A DNA stretch of 64,000 nt from Chloroflexota bacterium (GTDB lineage: Bacteria > Chloroflexota > Anaerolineae > UBA1429). A program made the translations under genes and the position numbers. Below are positions 10,264-20,291 of the stretch, one piece after another (the first letter of the stretch is position 1; every line of letters starts with the position of its first letter). The stretch covers positions 30,585 to 94,584 of the forward strand of contig JAAYDC010000013.1 of the NCBI GenBank assembly GCA_012729455.1, written 5' to 3'. The notes below the pieces were generated by a model. That model made no database searches and was not told where the DNA came from. It was given only the letters and a program-made list of their open reading frames with translations.

Positions 10264-11094
10264 ATGCTGCTGGAAACCATTCGTAACCACTATACCACCC
10301 TGAGCAAGAGCCACCGCAAGTTAGCCGATTATATTATGGCGCATTACCGCCAGACCGCCTTTATGACCTCGGCACAACTGGCCAGTAAAGTAGGCGTCAA
10401 CTCGGGCACCATCACGCGCTTTGCACAGTATCTGGGCTACACGGGTTACCCAGAGATGGTCGCCGAGCTGCACGCCCTGGTGCTGACCGAGCTCAAAGGC
10501 CAAACGGCGGACTCCTCCGACGCGGCGCCCGGCCGGCTGCAGCACAGCTTGAGTGCCCTGAGCGAACAGGTGACCCGTATGCCCCAACAGCTCGACCTGG
10601 CAGCCGCCGAGAGCTTGGCAGGGCTTCTTGAGCGCGCTGAACGCGTCATCCTGGTGGGGCAAGGCGCAGCCGCTGAGCTTGCGGCGATCTATGCGCGTCT
10701 ATCCAAGTCGGTCGGCAAGCCAGTCATCGCTCCCTCCGGCGACCCGTACGCCATCACTGCCGAAGTGAGCACCTGCAAGCCGGGTGACCTGGTGATCGCA
10801 CTGGCGCTCTTTGAAGAAAGCCAGACCACCGCACGAGCACTGCGGCATGCCGCCGAACTGGGTGCGGATACTGCTGCGCTTTGTGCCACACCAACCAGCC
10901 CTGCGGCGCTGGCGGCCGCCCTGCCGATCACCTGGATGGCCGATGAAGACGCACCACTGGCAGCCCTGTGCCAGCTCAGCTGGTTGTTGGCAGGCCTGTT
11001 ACAGGCATGGCTGGAAGATGTGAGCCTAGCGGGGGGTGTGGAGGATGGTTTGCGCCAGACCCTCGAGCCCGGAGCGGCCCGGCGGCGCCGATAA
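10264..11094 (+). CDS. MurR/RpiR family transcriptional regulator (HTH + SIS domain)
   Basis: SHRKLADYIMAHYRQTAFMTSAQLASKVGVNSGTITRFAQYLGYTGYPEM; SIS-like C-terminal half. Confidence 0.85.
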   Translation: MLLETIRNHYTTLSKSHRKLADYIMAHYRQTAFMTSAQLASKVGVNSGTITRFAQYLGYTGYPEMVAELHALVLTELKGQTADSSDAAPGRLQHSLSALSEQVTRMPQQLDLAAAESLAGLLERAERVILVGQGAAAELAAIYARLSKSVGKPVIAPSGDPYAITAEVSTCKPGDLVIALALFEESQTTARALRHAAELGADTAALCATPTSPAALAAALPITWMADEDAPLAALCQLSWLLAGLLQAWLEDVSLAGGVEDGLRQTLEPGAARRRR

Positions 11095-11268
11095 AAAGGG
11101 ACTCCCGCCCTGCCGTGTGCCGAGTGTCTTGAACCTGCTTTCGCAGGTGGGCACCTTCCTACGGTCAGGCCTCCCAAAAGGGAAGCGAGGCCGTGAATGG
11201 ATTCCAGCGCCCTAGACAGATGTGTTGGCTCAAGACAAGAGCATCACGAACAACGCAGGAGTACGCAA
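11093..11268 (-). ncRNA. ssrS: 6S RNA candidate
   Basis: Minus strand: long closing stem (ACTCC/GGAGT, CCTGC/GCAGG, TGTCTTGA/TCAAGACA), 3' hairpin ACCTGC-GAAA-GCAGGTTCAAG, terminal hairpin GGCCTC..GAGGCC, trailing CCCTTTTT; the CACCU..AGGUUCAAG block resembles the E. coli 6S CACCUUGAACCAAGGGUUCAAG segment. Confidence 0.65.
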
Positions 11269-11304
11269 CCAGTCTAACCGATTTGAAAGGGTTAAGCAAA
11301 TCAG

Positions 11305-13065
11305 TTAGTCATTGATCGTCAGGTGCAGTTCCTTTAGCTGGCGCGGCGATACTTCAGAGGGCGCGTTGGTCATCAGATCGACGGCACTCTGTGTTTTCGG
11401 AAAGGCGATCACCTCGCGGATATTGGGTTCGTCGGCCATCAGCATCACCAGGCGGTCGACGCCGGGTGCCATTCCGCCATGCGGCGGGGCGCCGTACTCA
11501 AAGGCATCGAGCATGTGCCCAAAACGCTCACGCGTCTCAGCCTCGCTGTAACCCAGTACGCTAAAGATGCGCTGCTGGATATCCGAACGGTGAATACGGA
11601 TGCTGCCCGAGGCAAGCTCATAGCCGTTGCACACCAGGTCGTAGGCATCCGACAGGACGTTAGCCGGGTCACTCTCGAGGTGCTCGAGGTCGGCCTGGCG
11701 CGGCATGGTAAAGGGATGATGCGCCGCATCCCAGCGCTTTTCCTCGGCATTCCACTCAAACATGGGAAAGTCCACCACATAGGCAAAAGCCATCAGATCT
11801 GGATCGGCCAGGTTGAGCGCATCACGGAAATAAAGGCGCAGGGCGCCCAGCGCCTTGCTGGCAGTGAGTTCGCTATCGGCGGCGATGCACACTAGGTCGC
11901 CCTGGTTGGCGCCCATTGCGCGCACGATCGCCTCCAGCTCGCTTTCGCTTAGGAATTTCACAGCCGGACCCTTGATGCCTTCCGGGCTGAGCGCCAGGGT
12001 CGCCAACCCGCCTGCGCCCTGAGCGCGCGCCATCTCAGCCAGCTGGTCGAGCTCGCGGCGGGTGTAGCCGGCGCATCCCGGCACAGCGATAGCTCGCACC
12101 ACACCACCTGATTCGATCGCCTGGCGAAAGACCTTGAACTCGCTGGCGGCCAGTTGCGGTGTCAGGTCGGTGATCAGCATGCCAAAGCGCAGGTCGGGCT
12201 TGTCGGAGCCGTAGCGCGCTATGGCCTCGGCATAGCTCATGCGCGGGAAGGGTGTGAGCATCTTTTTATGAGGAACCACCGCCGGGATCAGCTCCGTAAA
12301 GAGCCCCTCGATCAGGTCGAGGATATCGTCGCGCGTGATAAAGGCCATCTCCACATCCAGCTGGGTGAACTCGAGCTGGCGGTCACCGCGCTGGTCTTCG
12401 TCGCGGAAGCAGCGTGCGATCTGAAAGTAGCGGTCATAGCCGGCCACCATCAGCAGCTGCTTGAGCTGCTGGGGGCTCTGCGGCAAGGCATAGAACTTGC
12501 CGGGATGCACCCGTGAGGGCACGATATAATCGCGCGCGCCTTCTGGCGTGCTCTTGAACAGGATGGGCGTTTCGATCTCGAGAAAGCCGCGCTGCGAGAG
12601 ATACTGGCGCATAAAGAGCACCGTATCGTGGCGCAAGGTCAGATTGCGCTGCATGCGCTCGCGGCGCAGGTCGAGATAGCGGTAACGCAGACGCAGGGAT
12701 TCGTCGGGCACGATCTCTTCGTTGATGGCAAAGACGGGCGGCTTGGCTTCATTGAGGATCTCGAGTTCCTGCACAGCCACTTCGACTTCACCCGTGGCCA
12801 GCTTGGGGTTGGCCAGGCCGGGCGGGCGCATGCGCACCAGCCCCACCACGCGGATGACGTACTCGATGCGCAGCTTTCCGGCCAGCTCGTGTACCGCAGC
12901 GTTGATATTTGGGTCAAACACCACCTGGGTCAGGCCCCAGCGATCGCGCAGGTCGACAAAGATCAGGTTGCCGTGATCGCGGCGGCGGTGCACCCAGCCA
13001 GCCAAATGGACGACCTCGCCGCTGGAGGCGGCACGTAATTCACCGCAGGTGTGCGTCTTGAGCAT
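11305..13065 (-). CDS. aspS: Aspartyl-tRNA synthetase
   Basis: [79 protein letters not shown]-like GVDRLVML. Confidence 0.96.
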   Translation of the reverse strand: MLKTHTCGELRAASSGEVVHLAGWVHRRRDHGNLIFVDLRDRWGLTQVVFDPNINAAVHELAGKLRIEYVIRVVGLVRMRPPGLANPKLATGEVEVAVQELEILNEAKPPVFAINEEIVPDESLRLRYRYLDLRRERMQRNLTLRHDTVLFMRQYLSQRGFLEIETPILFKSTPEGARDYIVPSRVHPGKFYALPQSPQQLKQLLMVAGYDRYFQIARCFRDEDQRGDRQLEFTQLDVEMAFITRDDILDLIEGLFTELIPAVVPHKKMLTPFPRMSYAEAIARYGSDKPDLRFGMLITDLTPQLAASEFKVFRQAIESGGVVRAIAVPGCAGYTRRELDQLAEMARAQGAGGLATLALSPEGIKGPAVKFLSESELEAIVRAMGANQGDLVCIAADSELTASKALGALRLYFRDALNLADPDLMAFAYVVDFPMFEWNAEEKRWDAAHHPFTMPRQADLEHLESDPANVLSDAYDLVCNGYELASGSIRIHRSDIQQRIFSVLGYSEAETRERFGHMLDAFEYGAPPHGGMAPGVDRLVMLMADEPNIREVIAFPKTQSAVDLMTNAPSEVSPRQLKELHLTIND

Positions 13066-13190
13066 CTTGGTGTACCTCTTCGGAGTCATTGCAATATACT
13101 ATTATAAGCAGCCCTGAGGTGCATACAAAACCGGTTTGCGAGCCTCCTGCAGCACCTTTATAATGCCGATATCGCATCAGGAGTTACCGC

Positions 13191-14525
13191 ATGCCGCAGG
13201 AGACACGCCCCCAGCCCAACATTGTGCTTGTCTTTGCCGACCAGTTGCGTTCCTCGGCGGTTGGTTATAACGGCAACCCGGACGTGCGCACGCCGGTGAT
13301 GAACCATCTGGCAGCCGACGGGGTTGTCTTTACCTCGGCGGTGGCTGGCTGCCCGGTGTGCACCCCCTACCGCGCCTGCCTGCTGACGGGGCGCTATCCG
13401 CTTTCGCACGGCCTGTTTATGAACGATGTGCGGCTGCCCGAGTCGGAGCGCACTTTTGGCGAGATCTACAGTGCCGCCGACTACGACACGGCCTACATCG
13501 GCAAGTGGCATCTGGATGGCAACCAGCGCTTAGCCTACACCCCGCCCGGGCCGCGCCGCCATGGGTTTGGTTTTTGGGCTGTCGGCAATTGCACGCACGA
13601 CTATTTTCACTCGCTTTACTATTGCGATACGCCCGAGCCGCTTTACTGGGAGGGCTACGACGCGCATGCTCAGGCACGTCTGGCGTGCGACTATATCCGC
13701 AGCCGCGACCCGCAGCGCCCCTACTGCCTGTTCCTCTCATGGGGGCCACCGCACAATCCCTTTGAGTGGGTGCCGCAGAACTATCTGGATATGTACGCTC
13801 CCGACGCGCTGCACATCCCGCCCAACACACCCAAGCCAGTACGGCGCGACCTGGCGGGCTATTATGCGCATATTACCGCCCTAGATGAGGCCCTCGGATG
13901 GGTGCTCGAGGCAATCCGCGCGAGCGGTCAGGAAGAAAACACCATCGTGGTGTTTACCTCTGACCATGGCGAGATGCTGGGCGCGCAGGGCTATAACCGC
14001 AAGCAGCTACCCTGGGATGATTCGGTGCTTGTGCCTCTGATCGTACGCTACCCGGCGGCGCAGCGCCCGGCCTGCCGGGTGGATGTGCCCATCAATGCCC
14101 CCGACCTGCTGCCCACGCTGCTGAGTTTGTGCAGGCTGACCATCCCGGCCGAGGTGGAGGGCACCGATCTGGCACACTTGGTAACGGGCACTGAGGGAAC
14201 AGCCCCCGATTCGGCGCTGATCGAGGTAATCGCCCCGTTTTCGGAATACACCGGTCCAGAATGGCGCGGCGTGCGCACCAACCGCTACACCTATGCGCGC
14301 ACGCTGGAGGGACCCTGGATCCTTTATGACAACCTGATAGACCCCTATCAGGTGCACAACCTGGTGGGTGATCCAGCCTACAACGCTTTACAGGCCGAGA
14401 TGGAGGCCAAGTTGCAGGGCTGGCTCGAACGCACCAACGACACCTTTGAGCCCGCTGCCACCTACCGCGAGCGCTTTGGGCATGTGGATATCGACGAGCG
14501 CAACGCGATCCGTTATACCCCCTAG
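13191..14525 (+). CDS. Sulfatase family protein
   Basis: NIVLVFADQLR, CTPYRACLLTGRYP (CxPxR formylglycine-type motif), YIGKWHLDG. Confidence 0.9.
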   Translation: MPQETRPQPNIVLVFADQLRSSAVGYNGNPDVRTPVMNHLAADGVVFTSAVAGCPVCTPYRACLLTGRYPLSHGLFMNDVRLPESERTFGEIYSAADYDTAYIGKWHLDGNQRLAYTPPGPRRHGFGFWAVGNCTHDYFHSLYYCDTPEPLYWEGYDAHAQARLACDYIRSRDPQRPYCLFLSWGPPHNPFEWVPQNYLDMYAPDALHIPPNTPKPVRRDLAGYYAHITALDEALGWVLEAIRASGQEENTIVVFTSDHGEMLGAQGYNRKQLPWDDSVLVPLIVRYPAAQRPACRVDVPINAPDLLPTLLSLCRLTIPAEVEGTDLAHLVTGTEGTAPDSALIEVIAPFSEYTGPEWRGVRTNRYTYARTLEGPWILYDNLIDPYQVHNLVGDPAYNALQAEMEAKLQGWLERTNDTFEPAATYRERFGHVDIDERNAIRYTP

Positions 14526-14535
14526 GAGGCGCTTT

Positions 14536-15291
14536 ATGCAGTTCGGAGACCTGACCTATCTGGAGATTCGCGAGCTGATCGAGGCAGGGGCAATCGCCCT
14601 GTGGCCGACGGGCTGCACCGAGCAGCAGGGCCCGCACTTGCCGGTTGATTATGACACCTTCTGGATCTCCAGCGTGGCCGAGACGCTCTCGGAGGCCGCC
14701 CAGGAACGCGAGGGGCTGCTCTCGCTGGTGGTGCCCACTATGCCCTTTGGGCCCACGCCTGAGCATCGCAACTATGGCACGGGGTTTATCGACCTGCCGC
14801 AGGAACTCTATGAGCAGCTCTGTACGGCGGTGCTGCAGTCGCTCGCCGACCAGGGCTTTACACGGGTAATCTGGCTGGCGGGCTGCGGCGGGCACCACCT
14901 GCTGCCCACCATCGAGGCCTTTAACCGGCGGATGGCGGGTCGCTGTTACGTGCAGCAGCTGCAGCTGCCGTTATATGATATCTGGTGCCGGTTGGGAGAT
15001 GAATCCGTCGAGGAAGGCCACGCCGACAGCTTTACCACCGCCATTGCGCTGCACCTGCGCCCGGAGAGTGTGCGGCGCGAGCTGATCTATGCGCCGCACA
15101 TGCTGCCAGTGCCCTGGGATGACCCAAAGCTCGATTTTTCGCTCTATTCGGATACCGGTGTGGTAGGCGACCCGACCTACTCCTCCTCCGAGCTGGGCGC
15201 TCAGCTGTGGGAAGAGGTTATCAACAGCGGCTTACAGTCACTGATGGCGCTCCTGCAAGAGCCGCCGCCCGCCGCTCCAAAGGCTCAGTAA
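14536..15291 (+). CDS. Creatininase family protein
   Basis: EAGAIALWPTGCTEQQGPHLPVDYDTF, GCGGHHLL, EEGHADSFTTAIAL; ATG 14536 after AGGAGG. Confidence 0.85.
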   Translation: MQFGDLTYLEIRELIEAGAIALWPTGCTEQQGPHLPVDYDTFWISSVAETLSEAAQEREGLLSLVVPTMPFGPTPEHRNYGTGFIDLPQELYEQLCTAVLQSLADQGFTRVIWLAGCGGHHLLPTIEAFNRRMAGRCYVQQLQLPLYDIWCRLGDESVEEGHADSFTTAIALHLRPESVRRELIYAPHMLPVPWDDPKLDFSLYSDTGVVGDPTYSSSELGAQLWEEVINSGLQSLMALLQEPPPAAPKAQ

Positions 15292-16106
15292 AGCTCGCCC
15301 TTTTTGGAGCCAGTCTTGCGCCGTTCGACGCCGGCTGCCGCCAGTTCGTCCTGGGCCTGCTTGGTCATAAAGCGTGCATCGCTGGCGCACGCCAGAAACT
15401 GAAATCCCTCAGCGATGCGTTGGCGCACTTCGGCGCCATCGTTGCAGTGTTTGCCGACCGGTGTGCCGACCTTTTGCCCAACCTGCAGCACATGCTGGAT
15501 AAGCGCCTCGTGTTCGGTGCCGGGGCCCATCTGGTCGAGCCGGATGCCCATCGAGAGCGCCAGGTCGACGGGCCCGATAAAGCAGGCATCCACTCCTGGC
15601 ACGGAGAGGATCTCGTCGGAGTGCTGAGCCGCCTCGACGGTCTCGATCATCACCACGCACAGCATATTGGCATCCGACCAGGACTTCCAGTCGCCCTGTA
15701 CATACGGCCGCAGACGGCTGCCGCCATAGCTGCGTTCGCCGGCTGGCGAGTAGTGCATATTGGCGACCGCCTTTACGGCATCGGCCTCGCAGTTAATCAT
15801 TGGGATGATCAGCCCCATCGCGCCGGCATCCAGGGTGCGCTGCATCCAGACGGGGTCGTTCCAAGGGATACGCGCCATCGGCACCCCGCCGCCCAGTTGG
15901 ATGGCGCGGAAACAACTCACCGTGGTATCCCACCCGACGGGGCTGTGCTGGATATCAACCGCCAGCCAGTCAAAGCCCAGCGGAGCCATAGCCTCGGCTA
16001 CCACTGCCGAGCTAAAGGTGATCCAGCCCCCAATCGTGGCATCGCCGGAGATGAGGGCTTCTTTAACGGGGTTGCGACCGATGCGGGTGAACCCGATGCC
16101 TGGCAT
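15285..16106 (-). CDS. HpcH/HpaI aldolase family protein
   Basis: GFDWLAVDIQHSPVGWDT, RIPWNDPVWMQRTLDAGAMGLIIPMI, FIGPVDLALSMG. Confidence 0.88.
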   Translation of the reverse strand: MPGIGFTRIGRNPVKEALISGDATIGGWITFSSAVVAEAMAPLGFDWLAVDIQHSPVGWDTTVSCFRAIQLGGGVPMARIPWNDPVWMQRTLDAGAMGLIIPMINCEADAVKAVANMHYSPAGERSYGGSRLRPYVQGDWKSWSDANMLCVVMIETVEAAQHSDEILSVPGVDACFIGPVDLALSMGIRLDQMGPGTEHEALIQHVLQVGQKVGTPVGKHCNDGAEVRQRIAEGFQFLACASDARFMTKQAQDELAAAGVERRKTGSKKGELY

Positions 16107-16125
16107 ATGGCTCCTTTATGCTGGC

Positions 16126-16650
16126 TTACCAGCGTTCCTGATGGATACGGCCCGCATTATATTGGGTGCGGGGCTCTTTTTGCTCGCCCGGCTGGCCGAT
16201 GCACACCACACAGAACGGCACAATATGTTCGGGAATCCCGAGCAGCTCGCGTATCGCCTGCACGCGTTCGGCGTTGGGGTGCACACCGCACCACACTGCC
16301 CCCAGCCCCAAGCCAGTCGCGGCGAGGAGCAGGTTCTGGGTAGAAGCAGCCAGGTCCTGGATCCAAAAGTCGTTCATGTTGGGAAAGCTGGCACCCGGCT
16401 CTCCACAGGGGATGATCACCACGGCTGCCTGAGCGGCCATCCCGGCGTAGGGGTGCTTTTCTGCGATGCGCTTACGCATCGCAGCTTCACGCACGACGAT
16501 ATAGTGCCACGGCTGGCGGTTGCCGGCATTGGCGGCGGCCATGGCAGCCTTCAACAGGGTGGTGATCTGCGCGTCAGTCACCTCGCCGGGCGCGTACTGG
16601 CGGATCGAACGGCGTGCAAACAAGTTCGGGATTGGTAGATTTGGTGGCAT
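16126..16650 (-). CDS. Nitroreductase family protein
   Basis: FARRSIRQYAPGEVTDAQITTLLKAAMAAANAGNRQPWHYIVV; GLGLGAVWCG. Confidence 0.88.
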   Translation of the reverse strand: MPPNLPIPNLFARRSIRQYAPGEVTDAQITTLLKAAMAAANAGNRQPWHYIVVREAAMRKRIAEKHPYAGMAAQAAVVIIPCGEPGASFPNMNDFWIQDLAASTQNLLLAATGLGLGAVWCGVHPNAERVQAIRELLGIPEHIVPFCVVCIGQPGEQKEPRTQYNAGRIHQERW

Positions 16651-16742
16651 GTCAGTCCCTCCACTGGTCTGCCGTCAGTATAAAAGCCGCGGAGCGACCC
16701 GTCAACCGGCGTGCCGCCCCGCGGTAGTTGAGCCAGGGATCG

Positions 16743-17678
16743 TTACTGGCCCTTGGATTCCCTCCACAGCGCCGAATCGGGGGTAAAGAGCGCCCCGCCG
16801 TACTCTTCGACGCCATATTGCGAGATTTTCTCCTGCACCGGCACCGAGATAATCCAATCAACAAACTTGGTGGCCAGGTCAGCCTGGATCATATCGTTCT
16901 TTTCAGGGTTAACGGTGATGACGCCGTAGGGGTTAAAGAGCGCCTTGTCGCCCTCGACGAGCACCACCAGGTCAAGCCCACCCTTGACGCGCGAAAGGTA
17001 GGTAGCGCGGTCGGAGAGGGTATAGGCCTGTTTTTCCTGAGCCATGGTCAGCAGGTCACCCATGCCCAGGCCAGTCTTGACGATGAACGCGCTGTTTGGG
17101 TCGATGCCGTTAGCTTCCCACAGGGCGATCTCTTTGGCGTTGGTGCCGGATTTGTCAGCGCGCGAGAGGAACTCGGCACCGCTGTCGGCTAGCATCCTTA
17201 AGGCATCCGCCACCGACATGCCCTTGATGCCCACCGGATCATCAGCCGGGCCGATGATCACAAAGTCATTATACATCACATCTTCGCGGCGGGTGCCGTG
17301 GCCGCCATCCATGTATTCCTTCTCGGCCTTGGGCGAGTGCACCAACAGCACGTCGGCATCGCCGGCCTGGCCCAGGCGCATAGCCTCGCCCGAACCCACC
17401 GCGATCACGTCCACCTTGACGCCAAACTCTTTTTCGAAATCGGGCAGAATGTCATCCAGCAGGCCAGAATCCTGGGTCGAGGTGGTGGTGGCGAGGATCA
17501 GGCGCCCCGCAGTGTGTTGGGGCAGATCTTTGGTTGGCTCAGCGTCAGCCGCAGGAGCTTTGGTCGGTTCGGCAGCTGATTCTGGCACGGCAGTTTCCGC
17601 CGGGGCAGCGGGCGAGCAGGCACTCAGCCCCAACGACAACAGCAGCACACAGACGATCAGTACAGACAGTTTACGCAT
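16743..17678 (-). CDS. tupA: Tungstate/anion ABC transporter substrate-binding protein (TupA-like)
   Basis: LILATTTSTQDSGLLDDILPDFEKEFGVKVDVIAVGSGEAMRLGQAGDADVLLVHSPKAEKEYM is the TupA-type signature. Confidence 0.85.
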   Translation of the reverse strand: MRKLSVLIVCVLLLSLGLSACSPAAPAETAVPESAAEPTKAPAADAEPTKDLPQHTAGRLILATTTSTQDSGLLDDILPDFEKEFGVKVDVIAVGSGEAMRLGQAGDADVLLVHSPKAEKEYMDGGHGTRREDVMYNDFVIIGPADDPVGIKGMSVADALRMLADSGAEFLSRADKSGTNAKEIALWEANGIDPNSAFIVKTGLGMGDLLTMAQEKQAYTLSDRATYLSRVKGGLDLVVLVEGDKALFNPYGVITVNPEKNDMIQADLATKFVDWIISVPVQEKISQYGVEEYGGALFTPDSALWRESKGQ

Positions 17679-17721
17679 CTTCTTTCTCCTATTAAACATA
17701 TTTGATCAAGCCCGGATTGGC

Positions 17722-18453
17722 TTAATACACCATATCACCGCGCACAAAGGCAGCCGTGCGCGCATCATCGGGAGCATTAAAGAACGCCTCGGTCGGCAGA
17801 GTCTCCACCAGGTGGCCATCCAGCAGGAGCGCGGTGCGATGCGCCAGACGACGAGCCTGAAACACGTTATGGGTGACGATTACCACAGTAGCAGCACGCT
17901 GCTGGTTGATGCTGCGGATGGCGTTCTCGATCAACGAGACGTTGTACGGGTCGAGGTTGGCAGTCGGCTCGTCCAGCAGCAGGATGGGGGTCTCCAGTAC
18001 CATGGCACGCGCCAGGCTGACGCGCTGCGCTTCTCCACCCGAGAGATTGCGCGCATTGGCACGCGCCAGGTCGGTTAGACCGAGCTGCTCAAGGACTTGC
18101 GCCACGCGTTCCTTGGCCTTCAGGCCGCGCAACCGCAGCCCATATTCGATGTTGGCCGTCACATTACGGTTTAAAAGGAGCGGCCGCTGGAATACCATCG
18201 TCAGCTGGCGGCGCATCGCCAGGCTGGGGCGCGCCCCGCCCATGGCTACCTCGACCCCCTGGAATTGGAGCGATCCCGAGGTGGGTGCCTCCAGCAGCGC
18301 CAGCAACCTCAGCAGGGTGCTCTTGCCCGCCCCGCTGGGCCCCACCAGCGCCAGGATCTCGCCGCGCTCGATTTCGAGCGAGGCCACATCGACCACAGTG
18401 CGTTCTTCATAACGCTTGGTCAGGTTGGTGGCGCGATAGAGGAGCTCGCTCAT
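17722..18453 (-). CDS. tupC: ABC transporter ATP-binding protein (tungstate, TupC-like)
   Basis: GPSGAGKSTLLRLLA, LSGGEAQRVSLARAM, LLLDEPTANLD; linked to tupA/tupB. Confidence 0.85.
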   Translation of the reverse strand: MSELLYRATNLTKRYEERTVVDVASLEIERGEILALVGPSGAGKSTLLRLLALLEAPTSGSLQFQGVEVAMGGARPSLAMRRQLTMVFQRPLLLNRNVTANIEYGLRLRGLKAKERVAQVLEQLGLTDLARANARNLSGGEAQRVSLARAMVLETPILLLDEPTANLDPYNVSLIENAIRSINQQRAATVVIVTHNVFQARRLAHRTALLLDGHLVETLPTEAFFNAPDDARTAAFVRGDMVY

Positions 18454-19157
18454 TGGTCGAGTGCCTTCCCCTGCAGGCGCAGCATGGCGGCGTTGGCGAT
18501 GAACGAGATGAGCAGCAGGATCAGCCCCAATGCCATGGCCATACTGAATTCGCCCTTGCGTGTCTCAAGGACGATGGCAGTGGTGAGGGTGCGTGTCGAG
18601 CCCTCGATGTTGCCGCCCACCATCATCACCGCACCGACCTCGGAGATGATCGAGCCAAACCCGGCGATCACCGCGATCAGCACACCCACCCTGGCTTCCA
18701 CCAGCATGGTCCACAGCGCCTGCCAGGAGGTGGCACCCAGGGCATGCAGCTGCAACCGCAGGTGGCTATCCAACCCCAGCACAGCTGCCATGGTAAAGCC
18801 CGCCACCAGCGGAAACGAGATGATGATCTGTGCCATGATCATGGCGCCGGTGGAATAGAGCGCGGGCACCAGCGGTGAGCCCAGCTGCCCCAACGGACCG
18901 GATCGCGAGAGCAGCATGTACACAAATAAACCCACCACTACGGGCGGAAAACCCATACCAGTGTACAATAGAGCGATCACCAGACGTTTGCCGACAAAGC
19001 GTTTGAGCCCCAAAAAGATGCCCAGCGGGATCCCCAGGGCCGAGGCGATCACCAGCGAGATGCCGACCACCTGCAGCGACACGGCGATCACATTCGCCAG
19101 TGCCGTATCCGCTTGCAGGATCAGTCTTAGTGCTTCAATCAGGCTCTTGCCAAACAA
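18450..19157 (-). CDS. tupB: ABC transporter permease (tungstate, TupB-like)
   Basis: Hydrophobic permease; TTG 19157 with GGAGG RBS (LFGKSLIEALRLI..); the longer ORF-track start reads through the leader RNA. Confidence 0.83.
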   Translation of the reverse strand: MFGKSLIEALRLILQADTALANVIAVSLQVVGISLVIASALGIPLGIFLGLKRFVGKRLVIALLYTGMGFPPVVVGLFVYMLLSRSGPLGQLGSPLVPALYSTGAMIMAQIIISFPLVAGFTMAAVLGLDSHLRLQLHALGATSWQALWTMLVEARVGVLIAVIAGFGSIISEVGAVMMVGGNIEGSTRTLTTAIVLETRKGEFSMAMALGLILLLISFIANAAMLRLQGKALDQ

Positions 19158-19184
19158 AATATCCTCCACAACAAAAAACCGCGG

Positions 19185-19330
19185 CTCACCAAAAAGGAGA
19201 GCAGCGGCTGCAGGCAACCGATGCGCAACTCTCCTTTCCAAAGATGGGAGGCGTGCGCGTTTCCACGCACACCCTCGCCAGCCCCTTCCGGGGCTGGACC
19301 GATCATCCGCCATCACCGTGACCAAGGTCG
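19185..19330 (-). promoter_or_regulatory. MoCo/TuCo riboswitch-like leader of tupBCA
   Basis: Minus strand: hairpins CCAGCCCC-GGAA-GGGGCTGG and GTGTGCG..CGCGCAC, conserved-looking GCCTCCCA..TGGAAAGGAGAG..CGGTTGCC, then AGGAGAG..CTCTCCTTTTT terminator-like stem. Confidence 0.5.
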
Positions 19331-19357
19331 GATGACTCGAAGAGTGACTATCAAGTT

Positions 19358-19816
19358 TTAGGACGCAGGATCAAGCACCTCCACAACGTCGCCAACGGCA
19401 ATCTGCCCGTCTGCCAGTATGCGCACAAAGACGCCCTCGCGCGGCATCACGCAGTCGCCGGCTGTCTCATAGATGGCGCAGCGAGTGTGACATTCCTTGC
19501 CGACCTGGGTCAGTTCAGTAAGCACATTACCGAGGCGGATGCGCGTGCCCACCGGCAGGGTATGCAGCTCGAGGCCCTCGGTGGTAATGTTCTCAGCAAA
19601 GCTGCCTGGATGCACATTGAGCCCCCTGGTGCGCATCTTGTCGATGCTTTCCTGCGCCAGCAGGCTGACCTGGCGATGCCAAGGCCCGGCATGCGCGTCG
19701 CCCACGATGCCCCACTCGGTGCGCAGCTCGGCCTGGCCGATATCGTGCTTTTGCACACCCTTTTTAGCGCTGACGCACACGGCCACGATTTTGCCTTTAG
19801 CTGCCATCTGCCTCAT
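19358..19816 (-). CDS. MOSC domain-containing protein
   Basis: [66 protein letters not shown]. Confidence 0.85.
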   Translation of the reverse strand: MRQMAAKGKIVAVCVSAKKGVQKHDIGQAELRTEWGIVGDAHAGPWHRQVSLLAQESIDKMRTRGLNVHPGSFAENITTEGLELHTLPVGTRIRLGNVLTELTQVGKECHTRCAIYETAGDCVMPREGVFVRILADGQIAVGDVVEVLDPAS

Positions 19817-20291
19817 CTTCCAGGACGATGTCGCCGCTACGCCCGCCCGACTTGCGTAACAGGCGCACCTCCGTCAGGCGCATGCCGCGGTCGACCGCCT
19901 TGCACATATCATAGATCGTCAGCCCGGCAATGACAACCGCCGTGAGGGCTTCCATCTCGGCGCCGGTGCTGCCATGCGTGCGCACGGTGGCGCGGATGTT
20001 CACCAGGCTGTGTTCGCGGTCGGGCGTCAGCTCGAGTGCCACATGGCTGAGCATCAGCGGGTGGCACAGCGGGATCAGCTCGCTGGTGCGCTTGGCCGCC
20101 ATAATGCCGGCGATGCGCGCCGCCGCCAAGACGTCGCCCTTGGGCAGATCGCCCTGCAGGATGAGCGCCAGCGTGGCGGACTGCATCAGTACGCTTCCGC
20201 CTGCTACGGCCTCGCGCCAGGTAGCTGGTTTATCAGAGATATCAACCATGCGGGCGTTTCCCGCGCTGTCGAGATGCGTGAGTTCGCTCAC
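19797..20291 (-). CDS. moaC: Cyclic pyranopterin monophosphate synthase MoaC
   Basis: [65 protein letters not shown]. Confidence 0.94.
   Translation of the reverse strand: MSELTHLDSAGNARMVDISDKPATWREAVAGGSVLMQSATLALILQGDLPKGDVLAAARIAGIMAAKRTSELIPLCHPLMLSHVALELTPDREHSLVNIRATVRTHGSTGAEMEALTAVVIAGLTIYDMCKAVDRGMRLTEVRLLRKSGGRSGDIVLEDEADGS

Noticed and set aside
11101-11268. Plus-strand SRP RNA, based on GGTCAGGCC..GGGAAGC
   Set aside because: Lacks the GGAA tetraloop and AGCAGC side of SRP domain IV; the minus strand gives a better 6S-like fold with a terminator-like T-run.
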